From positions 1,567,501 through 1,631,500 of the forward strand of contig CM067310.1 of NCBI GenBank assembly GCA_034231615.1: 64,000 nucleotides of DNA, in the 5' to 3' direction. A program made the position numbers and the translations under genes. The stretch is from Meghimatium bilineatum. Lineage: Eukaryota > Mollusca > Gastropoda > Stylommatophora > Philomycidae. Shown here one piece after another: positions 1-11,404 of the stretch; the stretch's first letter is position 1; each line of letters opens with the position of its first letter. The notes under the pieces were generated by a model. The model had not been told where the DNA came from. It saw nothing but the letters and a program-made list of their open reading frames with translations, and searched no databases.

Positions 1-365
1 GGCGTGCCATATTAAAAGCAGAAGAAGAATGTCTATAATGAATGGTTCTCAAATTGGCATCTATAATTATAATCATGGTAGTGCAACATACTTATGTTGG
101 AGAAATAGACAATGTTTAATTGAATGTACACACATTTTCTGATGGACATGCACGAATTTTGATGGCACCGAAAAATCTGGGAGTTCACCCATTGATACTA
201 TCCAATGTGAACTGTTATACAGAGGTGGCTTACTGTCCGCAACATGCAGGGACTTTGATGGCAATGAAAGTTCAAAGATTAGATTTAAAACTGATGATAG
301 TGTAGACTGTTGTACAAGGGTGAACATGCTGCAAAATATTCAGCAACAGCATGCCATATAACACA
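1..365. other. Intron 12, no recognised feature
   Basis: This stretch lies left of the last visible exon. Small open frames exist on both strands but none resembles the missing CHD7 C-terminal exons or another family. Confidence 0.5.
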
Positions 366-420
366 ACCATGTCAATAACAATATATCATGTCAATAACAA
401 TATATCATGTCAATAACAAC
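366..420. repeat. Short tandem repeat, about 19-bp unit
   Basis: About three near-identical copies of a unit containing catgtcaataacaatatat, visible by eye. Confidence 0.8.
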
Positions 421-481
421 ACAACAAAATGTAAACTCAACATAAACAAACAAGACAGTGGCAAGGGATATACACAATAAA

Positions 482-1130
482 TTCTACCTCGACTACAATT
501 GTTAACCCTACCTTGACTACAATAGTTAACCCTACCTTGACTACAGTTGTTAACTCTACCTTGACTACAGTTGTTAACTCTACCTTGACTACAGTTGTTA
601 ACCCTACCTTGACTACAGTTGTTAACTCTACCTTGATTACAATTGCTAACTCTACCTTGATTACAATTGTTAACTCTTACCTTTCATCATGTGACATTAT
701 TTCCAGAACGTAGTCTTCCTTATGGATTCTCTGAACACTCTGAAATTCTGGGCCAGTTGACCTGCCGCAGCTAGAGACATGTTTATTTAAACAATTCGAT
801 ATATCACTGCACCATCGTCATCTTGGGTGTCCTCTTCCCCTGTTGCCGATAACTATGCCTTCAGCTACATTAATCTTGCCATGTTGTTATGTCTCTTTAA
901 ATGACCAAAAAACTCAGCTTTCTTGTTAAGATGTTGTTAAGGAACCAGCCCTCTTTGACGTTTATTGAGCTGAACACTTCTTGATGGGTTACTCTACCTA
1001 TACAGTTGTAATTCTACCTTGACTACAGTTGTAACTCTTACCTTTAGAGTTATGACTACCTTGACAACAGGTGTTAACTTTACCTCACCTACAGTTGCAA
1101 CTCTACCTTGATTACAGGTTGTAGAACTAC
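482..1130. repeat. 24-bp minisatellite, interrupted by a LINE relic
   Basis: About 8.5 copies of a 24-bp unit (core ctacagttgttaactctac) run from 482 to 688. Decayed copies of the same unit resume at about 1010-1130. The gap is filled by a reverse transcriptase relic, so the retroelement appears to have landed in an existing array. Confidence 0.8.
690..1005 (-). mobile_element. LINE reverse transcriptase 3'-end relic
   Basis: Minus-strand frames give a broken version of a LINE ORF C-terminus: a LFGHLKRHN-like block, a degenerate basic Gly/Arg/Lys segment, and an end resembling FRESIRKTTFWK. The same lineage is better preserved at 44505-44945 (minus). It is 5' truncated with stops and shifts. 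Confidence 0.6.
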
Positions 1131-1226
1131 TTCTGACATTGAATCAATGTGAGTGGAAACCCTGCTGCCTGTACTTCAGCTGTATCAAGGTAAGAATGAA
1201 GAGATCTGTTGAACAGGTATACTTAC

Positions 1227-1314
1227 TATAGCTCGTGCTATCATGAGGACATCATCCTCTGTCAGCCTTCGCTTGAAATGAGCATGTTTAAGCAGGTCAC
1301 ACCACCTACCCCAC
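1227..1314 (-). CDS. CHD7: CHD7-like exon 12, first SANT-like segment (aa 1907-1936); last visible exon
   Basis: This short exon (88 bp) was found by scanning for the continuation of VYG. After one base completing Gly it reads WGRWCDLLKHAHFKRRLTED DVLMIARAI; CHD7/8 have GWGRW, a basic KRQLTEQDVE block and ICR at the same places. The acceptor is CTGCTGGAAG|G (A at -3) and the donor GCTATA|GTAAGT, phase 0. The next expected block (LVYCL..FIWDLI in the family) was not found between 1 and 1226, so exon 13 is outside the window. Confidence 0.88.
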
Positions 1315-1790
1315 CTTCCAGCAGAGATAAAATAAACACTCACTTTATTATGACAATTCTACTGCTCTATGGAAGTGAATCATGGACAAAACATAAATAA
1401 ACAATACATCACAGCAATGTAATCTTACAGAATGTTTAAATGTTATTTTACAGTCAAGTTATTGTTATGTAAATAAAAAATAGTATGTGGCTGTTTAATT
1501 AAAAGTGGGGAATATGAAGATCACACACATACACAATGGAACAAATAATAGGATCCACATAGAGATGGGAGAGAGAAAGATCTGAAACAGCAAAACAACA
1601 CAGAAGAAGTCGAACAAATTATGATCCTCATATTCAGATGAAAAATAGCGGACAAATTTATAAGTATTTCCTAGACCAAATTTATCATTTATCTAATGAT
1701 GTGTATTCAATACCAAACTTATCATATAAATTTCAACCTTCAATAAATAACTTATTTGATAAATTTCTAAAACTGTCAAATTTGACTTAC
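1315..1790 (-). other. CHD intron 11, no recognised feature
   Basis: AT-rich 476-bp intron. I see no transposon or tandem array in it. Confidence 0.6.
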
Positions 1791-2053
1791 CCATATACCA
1801 AAAGTAGTTTTTCCACCTTGAAACATTCCGACCTATCATATTTGTCGCCTGGAATATCATTTGCATAATCAAGGTCCTCATCGGCATTCCTGGTCCTGCT
1901 GCGAGTTTTGCGCATCTTCTTAAAAGACTTGTTGCCACTCTCATCTTCTGTTTCTGACGATGTGTCAAGATCACTGATCTCCAAGGCGGTTTCATCGTTG
2001 CCATACCGATTTGTCTGTCTTCGTTGTCGCGGCTCAGCTATAATTAGCTCACT
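1791..2053 (-). CDS. CHD7: CHD7-like exon 11, acidic/basic linker to SANT region (aa 1820-1906)
   Basis: Acceptor CATTTACAG|AGT, donor TATATGG|GTAAGT, leaving in phase 2. It encodes SELIIAEPRQRRQTNRYG, an acidic Ser/Asp/Glu stretch (EISDLDTSSETEDES), a basic stretch, and YDRSECFKVEKLLLVYG. The last block matches the CHD7/8 RSECFRVEKNLLVYGWGRW boundary, which continues into exon 12. The middle is poorly conserved, as in other members. Confidence 0.93.
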
Positions 2054-2109
2054 CTGTAAATGAAATAGCAAGTATTTTCTAACAATTTCTACAGGTTTGC
2101 AAACATTCT

Positions 2110-3045
2110 TCTAAAAAACCACACCTAGTTTCTTCCAGCTCACCTTGAGCTCTTTTACCATCCATCCTTTAAAATCATACAGAAGAAATGATTCAACTTA
2201 ACAAAGCACTCGAACTTGTGTATGCATTGATACTACTCCATTGCATAGAATGTTTCTTATCTTTTGATATGAGAATATTTCTCATATTCTGCTCTTTATT
2301 TCAATGAAGCACTGGCCATCTGATGTTAAAATTGTGACAAGATACTTGATTTTATCCACTTGATTAATTTTCTATCACTGATATTAATACTGCATTTTGA
2401 CAATGTGGTTTTCTTTGAAACAGCCATTACATCTGTTTTCTTATTGTTTCTTCTTCTATGTTCGCTCTCTGATAACCACAACGAATAAATTGTGTGATTT
2501 CCGCACAGGAGTGTGAAGTACGTTGTACTGCTAGTTCCACAGATGAACTGTGTTATTTGCACTTCGGTTGGCTCACTGTGTGGCAGGAACATCTGAGACA
2601 CAGCATATCTATTTTCGTCGTGTAATTAGATGTTCTGTGCCTGTGCCCATTGGGTACTGAACTTTTCTTCATCCATATATCTAATCCATATTCTTTCTAT
2701 TAGATTTTGTAGTTCATGTTCACTTTCTGCTAAAAAGACAGTGTCATCTGCATATCTATGGTTGTTTATTTTGCCACTGATCTTGATTTCCAGCATTCCT
2801 TCTATATGTTTAAAGATATTCTCTGTGTAGATATTAAATAGGCTAGGTGATAAAATACATCCTTGTCTTACCCCTCTTTTATTTCTATGTATGGAGAGTA
2901 GCTGTTTTCAAACCTTACTGGTGCAGTATGTTCCCGATATATATTTCTAATTAGTCTGATGTCTTTTCCATCTATGCCTATTTCTTGAAGACATTCAATT
3001 CATTTTTTATGCTAGACTGTTGAAGGCCTTGGTATAGACTGAAAC
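2110..3045 (-). mobile_element. LINE reverse transcriptase core relic
   Basis: Minus-strand frames, with shifts, give recognisable RT blocks: IECLQEIGIDGKDIRLIRNI, YREHTAPVRFEN, and a decayed active-site region corresponding to YADDTVFLA with the first Ala and Asp altered. Toward 2110 it matches, in sequence order, the relic at 14400-14990. Many stops; nonfunctional. Confidence 0.75.
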
Positions 3046-3062
3046 AAATATATATATATATG
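3046..3062. repeat. (TA)n microsatellite
   Basis: A short run of alternating TA. Confidence 0.8.
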
Positions 3063-3142
3063 TCATACATATATACAAGAATAATTATCAAGGTGATAGA
3101 AGAGAGCAGAATGGTGACCTACTACTCGTCAAAAGAGTGGAC

Positions 3143-3288
3143 AGGGTGGAGGTGGCTGTCCCATCAACCAAGTCAAAGCCAACAAAAACATCTGTTGAAG
3201 TCAGATGTGTCAAGCCAAAATATGCAAAATATCCAAGCTGCACATCTCATGACTACATCATGTCAAGCACCAGGAGTTTGAATGCAAA
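3143..3288 (+). mobile_element. Short retroposon family A, decayed fragment
   Basis: Matches the middle and 3' part of family A (ggtggctgtcccatc, then a block like gaagtcagatgtgtcaagcc, ending caggagtttga). Heavily diverged. Confidence 0.55.
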
Positions 3289-3292
3289 TTCT

Positions 3293-3440
3293 TCTTCAGC
3301 ATTCATTCTCAAACTCCCGCTGTATCTCTCTTGTAGCAAGACAATGGCCCTTCTAAATTTCTAGGAGGATGTAGTCCAGAGAATGAAAATGTGTTGAGTT
3401 GCCATTTTATTAATGCCAATGGCCTGACACATCTGTCTTC
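3293..3440 (-). mobile_element. Short retroposon family B copy
   Basis: Near full-length family B in reverse: cattctcaaactcccgctg, a block for tctctcttgtagcaagac, gtagtccagagaatg, ending at the equivalent of gatgtgtcaggcc. The 3' tail faces left. Confidence 0.75.
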
Positions 3441-3533
3441 GGTGGGGAATGCAAATGAAGAAAGGAAAATATTCTGAGACAATATTGAAATGTTTAAAGA
3501 AGATATGAGAAATAGGGAATCCGTGGATTGCAT

Positions 3534-3682
3534 CCATTCTTCCTCAGAGTTCATTCTTAAACTCGCACTGGATCTCTCTTGTAGCAGGACAATAGCCCTT
3601 CTAGATTTCCAGCAGGATAATAAAATGCATTGTGTCGCTGTTTTATTTGAGCCGACGACCTGACTCATCCATCTTCGTCTGC
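3534..3682 (-). mobile_element. Short retroposon family B copy
   Basis: A second family B copy in the same orientation about 100 bases on: tcattcttaaactcgcac, ggatctctcttgtagcagg, ctagatttccagcagg. The two may be a local duplication or independent insertions. Confidence 0.75.
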
Positions 3683-3796
3683 AGTTAACCCATTCAAAGG
3701 CTGAGACAGAACGCAGAAAAGAATTTGTGATGTTAATATGTTTATCGACAATGAATGCTGGAGTTGAGAAACACAATGAGTTCTAGGAGAATTCGA

Positions 3797-4045
3797 TACA
3801 CCCGTTGCCCAGGCACAAGAGAGGAGCAAAGAATAGCGACACTGTTATCTGCTACGCATGTCATAAGAGGTGACTACGGAAATTTTGGGGTGAGTTCGCT
3901 GTGCTATCTCATAGAGTATAAGTGACCCAGAAGTCATGCTGAAATTGTATTGAAAGGAGCAGATACAGCTAAGCTGTAAGCCACGAAACAAATACCATTC
4001 TGAACTCCATCCTGCTAATCTGCAGGAGTTTGCGATTGACCACAG
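3797..4045 (+). mobile_element. Short retroposon family A copy
   Basis: Starts at cccgttgcccaggcac and runs through gaggagcaaagaatagcgac and gtcataagaggtgactacgg to ctgctaatctgcaggagttt. Nearly full length but diverged, lacking the (GAA)n tail. Confidence 0.75.
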
Positions 4046-4277
4046 AAATAGGCAAATATAAGAAAAAAACTAGATTTTGAAAGAGTTTGATGGAGATATG
4101 AGAATGTATACGTTCATGAACAAGATCTGTGAAAGCATTCATCTGTTGCTAGTTTTATCTTTCTTCAGGAAATGAGATTAAGCTAAGACTCAAGATGGCT
4201 GCCATGGAAAGGTTGAATATGATTAGGAAAAGTAAGTATCAGTATTAAAGATCAATCTAATCAGATCGCTAGTGCTA

Positions 4278-4690
4278 AGTATACTTTTGTACAAACGTGA
4301 AAGCTGTACACTCAATGAATGCATGGAAAGAAGGATTCAGGCTTTTAAAACAAGTGCTAGACACAAGACAAATTTGTCTGGCAACAAATAAACAAACTCG
4401 TAGGTTATGAAAAACTCCTTTTGGAAGTGGTGCAACAGAGTAAGCTTTGTTTGGTTTGAACATGTAACGAGACATGAATCACTTTCTAAAACTATTTTGG
4501 AAGGAACAGTCAAGGATGGAACAGTCAAGGATGGAAGGAGAAGAGAAGTGACCCTGGATTGATAATATCAAGGAATGGTCTAGGCATGATGTTTCTACAC
4601 TCCTCTAGACTCTATGTATGGAGAACTTTTTGTGCTGATGTCTCCAATGTGTGGCACCCACACGACCTGAACGGGTTATAATTCGTACTA
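4278..4690 (+). mobile_element. LINE ORF C-terminal relic
   Basis: Plus-strand frames give LLYKRESCTLNECMERRIQA, then FEHVTRHESLSKTILEGTVK, WIDNIKEW and a C-terminal Cys/Pro/Thr-rich end. This is the usual tail of a LINE reverse transcriptase ORF. A short internal duplication (gtcaaggatggaacagtcaa) and stops are present. It ends about 30 bases from CHD exon 10. Confidence 0.7.
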
Positions 4691-4719
4691 TGTTATAGTT
4701 TTATCATCAGAGTGCTTAC

Positions 4720-4830
4720 CCTTTTGTTGCTGGTGTCTGTATCAATGTCAGCTTTCTTAGCCCACTTCTGCCAGAACTCTGGGTCATTGATATCAATGTC
4801 ACTTCTGTTCTCTGTCATTGTAAAGCTTGC
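4720..4830 (-). CDS. CHD7: CHD7-like exon 10, conserved FWQKWAKKA segment (aa 1783-1819)
   Basis: The exon has 37 codons, phase 0 at both ends (acceptor CCCACATAG|GCA, donor AAAAGG|GTAAGC). It encodes ASFTMTENRSDIDINDPEFW then QKWAKKADIDTD. In CHD6-9 proteins the same place reads [30 protein letters not shown]. The segment lies between the helicase and the SANT/SLIDE region. Confidence 0.94.
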
Positions 4831-4864
4831 CTATGTGGGAAACAAATTAGTAATAATGGTTAAT

Positions 4865-5325
4865 TAATTATTAAGTTTGTCATGTGCTGTGTCGCTGACG
4901 TATGTGAGCATGGATCTCCACAATTCTCTATTCTCAGTATCTTTTATGCATTCAGTGTTGACTCGATGCCATGCCACATGCCATGCAAGATAATCTAATA
5001 ATTTTTCGCAGTGCACTTTAAGTCTCTTCTGCCTTCTATCTTACCTGTTATAACTATGTTTTTCAGACCTTCCTGTCTCACAAAGTGTCCAAAACATAAA
5101 GTTTGTCTCTTTCTGATATTAATAAGTAACCTAGTCTCACATTTTACTCTTCTAGCACCTCTACATTAGTCTTCCTAATTGTTCACGGTACTCTCAGCAT
5201 CCTCTACAGAACCACATCTTTGTTGCCTCTAATTTTCCATTATCCTATTTATTTATTGTACATGACTCACATCCTTTTGTTAGAATTGGTGTTATACTCT
5301 ATAGAAACTTTCTTCTTCAACTCTA
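4865..5325 (-). mobile_element. LINE ORF C-terminal relic
   Basis: The minus strand gives a broken MLRVPWTIRKTNVEVLEE block, the hallmark following the thumb of several LINE reverse transcriptases, then LISERDKLYVLDTL and a GKIEGRR-like segment. Stops throughout. Confidence 0.7.
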
Positions 5326-5332
5326 CTGACAT

Positions 5333-5605
5333 GGACACATTGGTGAAGTTTATATGCAAGTAAAAGGTGAAGTTTATATGCATGTAAAAGGTGAAGTTTA
5401 TATGCAAGTAAAAGGTGAAGTTTATAAGCAAGTAAATGAGCAGTTGGTACAGTTTATGTACAAGTAAAAATAGAAGTTAGTGAAGTTTATGTACAAGTAA
5501 AATAGAAGTTAGTGAAGTTTATGTACAAGTAAAATAGAAGTTAGTGAAGTTTATGTACAAGTAAAATAGAAGTTAGTGAAGTTTATGTACAAGTAAAATA
5601 GACAT
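5333..5605. repeat. Composite minisatellite, 24-bp then 32-bp units
   Basis: About four copies of a 24-bp unit (gtgaagtttatatgcaagta) pass into about five copies of a related 32-bp unit (gtgaagtttatgtacaagta plus an extra segment). The second type looks like an extended form of the first. It ends about 65 bases from CHD exon 9. Confidence 0.85.
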
Positions 5606-5670
5606 AAATTTCTGTAATGTGTATCTCATCAGATAAGACTATTCATTGATCAAGCTTATGTTCTACCAAC

Positions 5671-5850
5671 CTTTGCAAATGTAGATCCTTTGCCCTCAGA
5701 TTCAATCTGGATGACCTTTGTCCTTCTCTGTAGGATCTGTTCAATGTCCTCCTCACAGAATGTGTCCCCTGTGTTGTCATCCTCCATTAAAGCACCGTAG
5801 GCTCCCTTCTTCAGCAAATCTTCAATTTCTTTCTTGGTTAACTGGTTTGC
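5671..5850 (-). CDS. CHD7: CHD7-like exon 9, post-helicase conserved segment (aa 1723-1782)
   Basis: The exon has 60 codons, phase 0 at both ends. It was found by translating the minus strand: [20 protein letters not shown], then [20 protein letters not shown] and [12 protein letters not shown]. The match to CHD7/8 just after the helicase ([41 protein letters not shown]) is unmistakable. The acceptor CTCCAAAG|GCA has A at -3, and the donor GCAAAG|GTTGGT is also off consensus. Neighbours fit in phase, so the exon is secure even though its splice sites look weak. Confidence 0.93.
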
Positions 5851-6230
5851 CTTTGGAGGAAGTACATGTTAAATAAGATATGCAGCATCAATTATAACAA
5901 AAACAAGACAAACAAGTATAATATAAACAATAGAATTTTAGAATTAATGAAAACACCTGATGATAGTGGATGACATTTGAACCTTCTTCTTCTTCTTTCG
6001 TTCACTTGAAACATGTCTATATCTGTAATTCTGTCTCCCGAATAAAACCCACTGTCTTTTGTAGTTCATACAGTATCCCATAGAGCTTTTGACACATTTG
6101 AACCAAATCCATTCTGTAAACACGAGTCAAAGTATTGTTCTAATTCTACCAATTTGCATTGTACTTAATCAAATGTGATTTAGTCACGACACCCAATGTG
6201 AATATTCTCAATTTAATATGGTTATATAAT
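5851..6230 (-). other. CHD intron 8 start, little recognisable
   Basis: No clear element. About 5985-6110 has a faint similarity in wording to the LINE RNase H tail at 16262 (acatgtctatatctg, aataaaacccactgtctttt), too weak to call. Confidence 0.35.
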
Positions 6231-6335
6231 CATGATGAAATAATTCCTTGAGCTGTAAGCAGGTAGCTCTTGACACATGATGATGATGAAATAATCCCTT
6301 TAACTGTGAGCAGGTAGCTCTTCACAGCCTATAAC
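6231..6335. repeat. 48-bp direct duplication
   Basis: Two adjacent near-identical copies containing gatgaaataattccttgagc and gcaggtagctcttgacac. Confidence 0.75.
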
Positions 6336-6449
6336 CTTTCTGATAAAAACACAGGTTCTTTTCAACTGTGTAATTGAAATGACACCCTGACTCATATATG
6401 GTTGTCTCAAAGGAACCTTGTGTAATGGGAGTTTATGGGTGAGGACTTT

Positions 6450-6840
6450 TACAATAGTTTTTTTTAGCTGTCCATAGAATTTTTATCAGTCAAAAAAAAC
6501 CACGCCTCAGTGTTGAAAAGTTCACTTTCAGCTTTTTTGTTTGCCATCTATGCCTCACATCCATAAATAATTGATTTTATATAACTTCCCCGTACTCAAA
6601 TTCACATACACATTGACAGTACTCCATTGTGTAGAATGTTTCTCATTTTTTTTTAATGCTGATTCTGTTATCCTGCTCTTTATCTCATTGGAGTTGGAGC
6701 ACTGGTCACCTGATCTTAAAATAGTGCCAAGATATTTGACGTTATCGCACTTAATTTCATTATGCATCATTGATATTAATACTGCAGGGTCTGTATATTT
6801 TTGGAAACCATTACTTGTGTTTGTTTCGTACTCGCCACCT
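6450..6840 (-). mobile_element. LINE reverse transcriptase relic
   Basis: The minus strand reads MMHNEIKCDNVKYLGTILRS, then NSNEIKSRI and a decayed KMRNIL block. This KYLGxIL ... EIKxRI pattern is standard for the region after the RT active site. Same lineage as 14400-14990. Confidence 0.7.
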
Positions 6841-6859
6841 GTGTTATAACAAAGACATA

Positions 6860-7230
6860 ACACTGAACATATGGTGGACAGGGTCATGTAGGAGTCAGAA
6901 GCAACAAGACTCATTGGCCGGTAAAGCTGTGGTTGATAGCACAGTATTGAAGAGTGATAGGGCCAAACTAATAATGACATTCATTGATTCACAGATGGGA
7001 GAAGAAGACGTTGGAGGTGACAATGTCCACATACAACGAATGATAGAAATGGGGATGACCAGGAGTGAGCGGAGAAAGTGTGTCCTTTCTGGAAAGTTAT
7101 GCAGATCACATAATCAACATCTGACTGAGACTTTGAGTCTGCATACTCCTGGAACAGCATACTCCTGGAACAGCATACTCCTGGAACAAAGAACTTATTG
7201 GAATGTCCAATGTGCCATGATGCCGGTTTC
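6860..7230 (+). other. Possible LINE tail, unassigned, with 17-bp triplication
   Basis: The plus frame is open from 6770 to 7336 but fits no gene I recognise. It may be another LINE 3' end. Three copies of a 17-bp unit (catactcctggaacag) sit at about 7138-7188. Confidence 0.3.
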
Positions 7231-7388
7231 TAACAAAGAAGAAATGCAAAGTTCTGCAAATAACAAGAAAAAAATGCTGTGTAGACAGCAATTGTTAGGA
7301 CCATTAAACTGCCAACGAGAAGAAAACGAGAAATAAAAGCAATAACTACTGTTAATGACAGGAAAATAAATGGATTCTTAATACTTAC

Positions 7389-7553
7389 AGGATTCACTGG
7401 CTTGTCTGCAGCCATTGACTGTAACACTGCTTTGTCCAGGCCAAGTTTCAACGAGGCTCTGTCAAACATTTCACGTTCATAAGAATTACGAGTGATCAGT
7501 CTGTACACCTTGACCGCTTTACTCTGTCCAATTCGATGGCAGCGAGCTTGAGC
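7389..7553 (-). CDS. CHD7: CHD7-like exon 8, ATPase motif VI (aa 1668-1722)
   Basis: The exon has 55 codons, phase 0 at both ends (acceptor TTCTAG|GCT, donor AATCCT|GTAAGT). It begins [20 protein letters not shown]; the ARCHRIGQ block is motif VI, carrying the arginines that act on [23 protein letters not shown] and KAVLQSM follow, as in CHD7/8. The end (AADKPVNP) is a variable linker. This completes the SNF2 helicase core. Confidence 0.95.
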
Positions 7554-7910
7554 CTAGAATGAAATGTGAATATGTTGATATATATTGCACTTTCTCTACA
7601 TGTAACCACTCACATTCCCATTGTTCTTGCATCTCTTCATCTTTTTGGTTCCAATCCTGACTTGTCGTTTCCCACTTAGATGAAAGTCTTCACTTCTTGA
7701 CTTAGTGCTTGATAAAGATCGTTTCAGTGGAAACATGGGTTCTGTGTATTATTTCATGTATAAAACTGCTATTGAATCTGTTTTTCTATTGTTTTTCTAT
7801 ATTAACTTTACCAGTTTTACTGCAGTCTTAATCAATTTTTGACAGGAGGCCCAGATTTAACAATGACAAACGTGAAATATGGCAATGATAGTATTTGTAA
7901 TATGTTCAGT
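7554..7910 (-). other. CHD intron 7 start, no recognised feature
   Basis: AT-rich sequence without a visible element. Confidence 0.5.
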
Positions 7911-8060
7911 GCCCATCGTAGATGAGTTGGTTGGTGGTTGCTGATCCAGTAGTCAGTGAGCGAATGTCCTTTACACCATCAGCGATGAGTTGTTGCTGAT
8001 GCAGTAATCAGTGGATTCATACCTTCTGCTTCATCATTGATGAGCTTAGTTCCAGCCTTG
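7911..8060 (+). mobile_element. tRNA-derived repeat, two tandem fragments
   Basis: Contains gatgagttggttggtggttg followed by ctgatccagtagtcagtg, then a second decayed copy. The same wording recurs at 30890-30975 (plus) and 59900-59975 (minus), where the B-box-like gggttcatgccc is clearer. Probably a SINE head. Confidence 0.45.
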
Positions 8061-8280
8061 TGATGCTACCTATCGCTGAATCTGTGTGTCATTAGGAGAA
8101 TAAGTGTTTCTTTATTCAAAGACCTTTGCCTCATGTAGGAGAAATGAGGTTGTTCTAGAATGGAGGAAACTGCCAGATTACATCTTTCATGACAGAACAG
8201 ATAAGTCTCTGCTGCAATTTGGCCTCACATTAATCTAAGAGTAACATTTAAACTTGAGTAGTGGCACAATAATAATGGGT

Positions 8281-8692
8281 CTGATTGTTGAGCCGACATT
8301 GCTCCGCTCCAGACAAACACATTAGTGCTCCAGTCTCCCCAAGAAAATATCAAACGGTATAAGTGGATCACACTGATGGTTCCCATCGCTCATTGGTTGA
8401 ACACATTCTTCCTTCTGCCCCTCAGATGCCCAGTCTTACTCGTACCACACTGAATACCAAACTCTCCCAGACGTATCCTAAAATAAACCATCTATAATAA
8501 TGCCTACACTCAACGGGCACCCAACAGCAAAATGTCTCCCTTATTCATTCTGAATTCATTCAACATAGATGCATTTGACACAAGTCTATCTGCTCTCTCA
8601 TTTCTGTGAACGCTATCATGTCCTGGGCGGTAAATCTGTGTGTTTCCCGGAAGGTTGGAGCGGGTTATAGATCTATCCACTCGTACCAACAC
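8281..8692 (-). mobile_element. LINE RNase H domain relic
   Basis: An open stretch from 8692 to 8510 encodes RPGHDSVHRNERADRLVSNA, matching the GHSGVxGNExADxLA block of LINE-encoded RNase H. The catalytic region before it is missing; the rest to 8281 is a broken tail. Confidence 0.7.
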
Positions 8693-8694
8693 CG

Positions 8695-8780
8695 ACCATT
8701 TTGAAACATGGTTTCTGGGTCACTTTTACCTTAAAAAGGATGGGACAGCCAACTCCGCTCCAAGAGCAACTACTGAATCA
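8695..8780 (-). mobile_element. Short retroposon family A fragment
   Basis: Middle part of family A in reverse: tttctgggtcacttttacc, gatgggacagccaactccgc. Confidence 0.6.
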
Positions 8781-8832
8781 TGACCTGGTATCTTGATACT
8801 TATATGTACATAAGTAGACATCTGAGATATGT

Positions 8833-9627
<795 letters not shown>

Positions 9628-9767
9628 CTATGGGAACAAATAATCCCTAACAGGTACATCCGCAAGTTGTAGAATGTGGAACAGCCTGTAGATGTGGAGG
9701 TTAGCTATATGTTTGATCTCTGGAAGAATAAGTGGTTATGGATAAAACCTGAGATGATGCTGAAAAT

Positions 9768-9960
9768 GACAGTGTGGGATATCAAGTGGCACCAATACCT
9801 CACTGAAATATACAAGTGTATCATGACGGTCGGGGTTATCAAGTGGCACCAATACCTCACTGAAATATACAAGTGTATCATGACGGTCGGGGTTATCAAG
9901 TGGCACCAATACCTCACTGAAATATACAAGTGTATGATATTGATCAGCGTTATCAAGTAT
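9768..9960. repeat. 57-bp tandem repeat, three copies
   Basis: Three near-identical copies containing tatcaagtggcaccaatacc and tcactgaaatatacaagtg. The third copy diverges at its end. Confidence 0.9.
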
Positions 9961-10079
9961 GAGTAATTATAAGCTTAAGTTACCAGCTGGGGGTCATTGA
10001 CCTCAGCCAGAGCAAATGCACAGAGTGGGGGTGCAGCGGATGCTGATGATGAAATAATCGGGTGATGACTTACTACTTA

Positions 10080-10520
10080 ATTGTATTCAATGCCGATCTC
10101 TGGCAACCCTGATAAATTATCTAGACCTATTGTATTCAATGCCGATCTGTGGCAACCCTGATAAATTATCTAGACCTATTGTATTCAATGCCGATCTCTG
10201 GCAACCCTGATAAATTATCTAGACCTATTGTATTCAATGCCGATCTCTGGCAACCCTGATAAATTATCTAGACCTATTGTATTCAATGCCGATCTCTGGC
10301 AACCCTGATAAATTATCTAGACCTATTGTATTCAATGCCGATCTCTGGCAACCCTGATAAATTATCTAGACCTATTGTATTCAATGCCGATCTCTGGCAA
10401 CCCTGATAAATTATCTAGACCTATTGTATTCAATGCCGATCTCTGGCAACCCTGATAAATTATCTAGACCTATTGTATTCAATGCCGATCTCTGGCAACC
10501 CTGATAAATTATCTAGACCT
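10080..10520. repeat. 49-bp satellite-like array, nine copies
   Basis: Exactly nine head-to-tail 49-bp units (441 bp) containing attgtattcaatgccgatct and ctagacct, followed by a partial tenth. Copies are essentially identical; the second differs by one base (ctgtggc for ctctggc). Such uniformity points to recent expansion or conversion. Confidence 0.95.
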
Positions 10521-10528
10521 ATTGTATT

Positions 10529-10834
10529 TGTTATTTCATTAATAAATAATCAATATTTTACTATTTCAACATGTAAAACAACAGGACAAGATATAAAAAT
10601 TGTAGATATCAGTTACAATTCTGATCCATTACGACGCCATGCAGAACATTAGTCAAGTCTATCCATCTTATCCCATTGTGCCTTGCAGCATCAAGGAGTA
10701 GAAGGGAACTCTGGAGATAACTTTGCTATGTGTTTCATATATGCTTATTTCTGTGGATTCCTCTATTCATGTGATCCATCTTTTGTGAAGTCTGCCTCTG
10801 TATCCATCATAAATGAACATCTAACATCCGGATA
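10529..10834 (-). other. Intron 6 spacer, no recognised feature
   Basis: Unique-looking sequence between two arrays. Confidence 0.5.
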
Positions 10835-11325
10835 CTACCAGACTTCACAAACAGCAGATACTACCAGACTCTACCAACAGCAGATAATACCACTTCACCA
10901 ACAGCTGATACTACCACAATTCACCAAAAAACAGATACTACCAGACTTCACAAACAGAAGACATTACCAGACTTCACAAACAGCAGATACTACCACTTCA
11001 CCAACAACAGATAATGTCACTTCACCAACAGCAGATAATATCAGAATTCACCAACAGCTGATAATATCAGAATTCACCAACAGCTGATACTACCCGACTT
11101 CACCAACAGCTCATACTACCCGACTTCACCAACAGCTGATACTACCTGACTTCACCAACAGCTGATACTACCTGACTTCACCAACAGCTGATACTACCTG
11201 ACTTCACCAACAGCTGATACTACCTGACTTCACCAACAGCTGATACTACCTGACTTCACCAACAGCTGATACTACCTGACTTCACCAACAGCTGATACTA
11301 CCTGACTTCACCAACAGCTTACATT
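10835..11325. repeat. 26-bp minisatellite with a homogenised end
   Basis: Roughly eighteen copies of a unit with gatactacctgacttcacc and aacagct. Left-hand copies vary in length and sequence; those from about 11130 to 11320 are identical. The open frame across it is a by-product of the repeat. Confidence 0.9.
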
Positions 11326-11404
11326 CAGCACACGAGGACATCACTGGTGTGTCATCTGTTACTGCTGGAGACACAAATATAGAATCCTATTTTGGATATA
11401 CCTT

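Noticed and set aside
73..327. Minus-strand frame of 84 codons as CHD exon 13
   Set aside because: It lacks the expected LVYCL and FIWDLI-type blocks and has no good splice sites.
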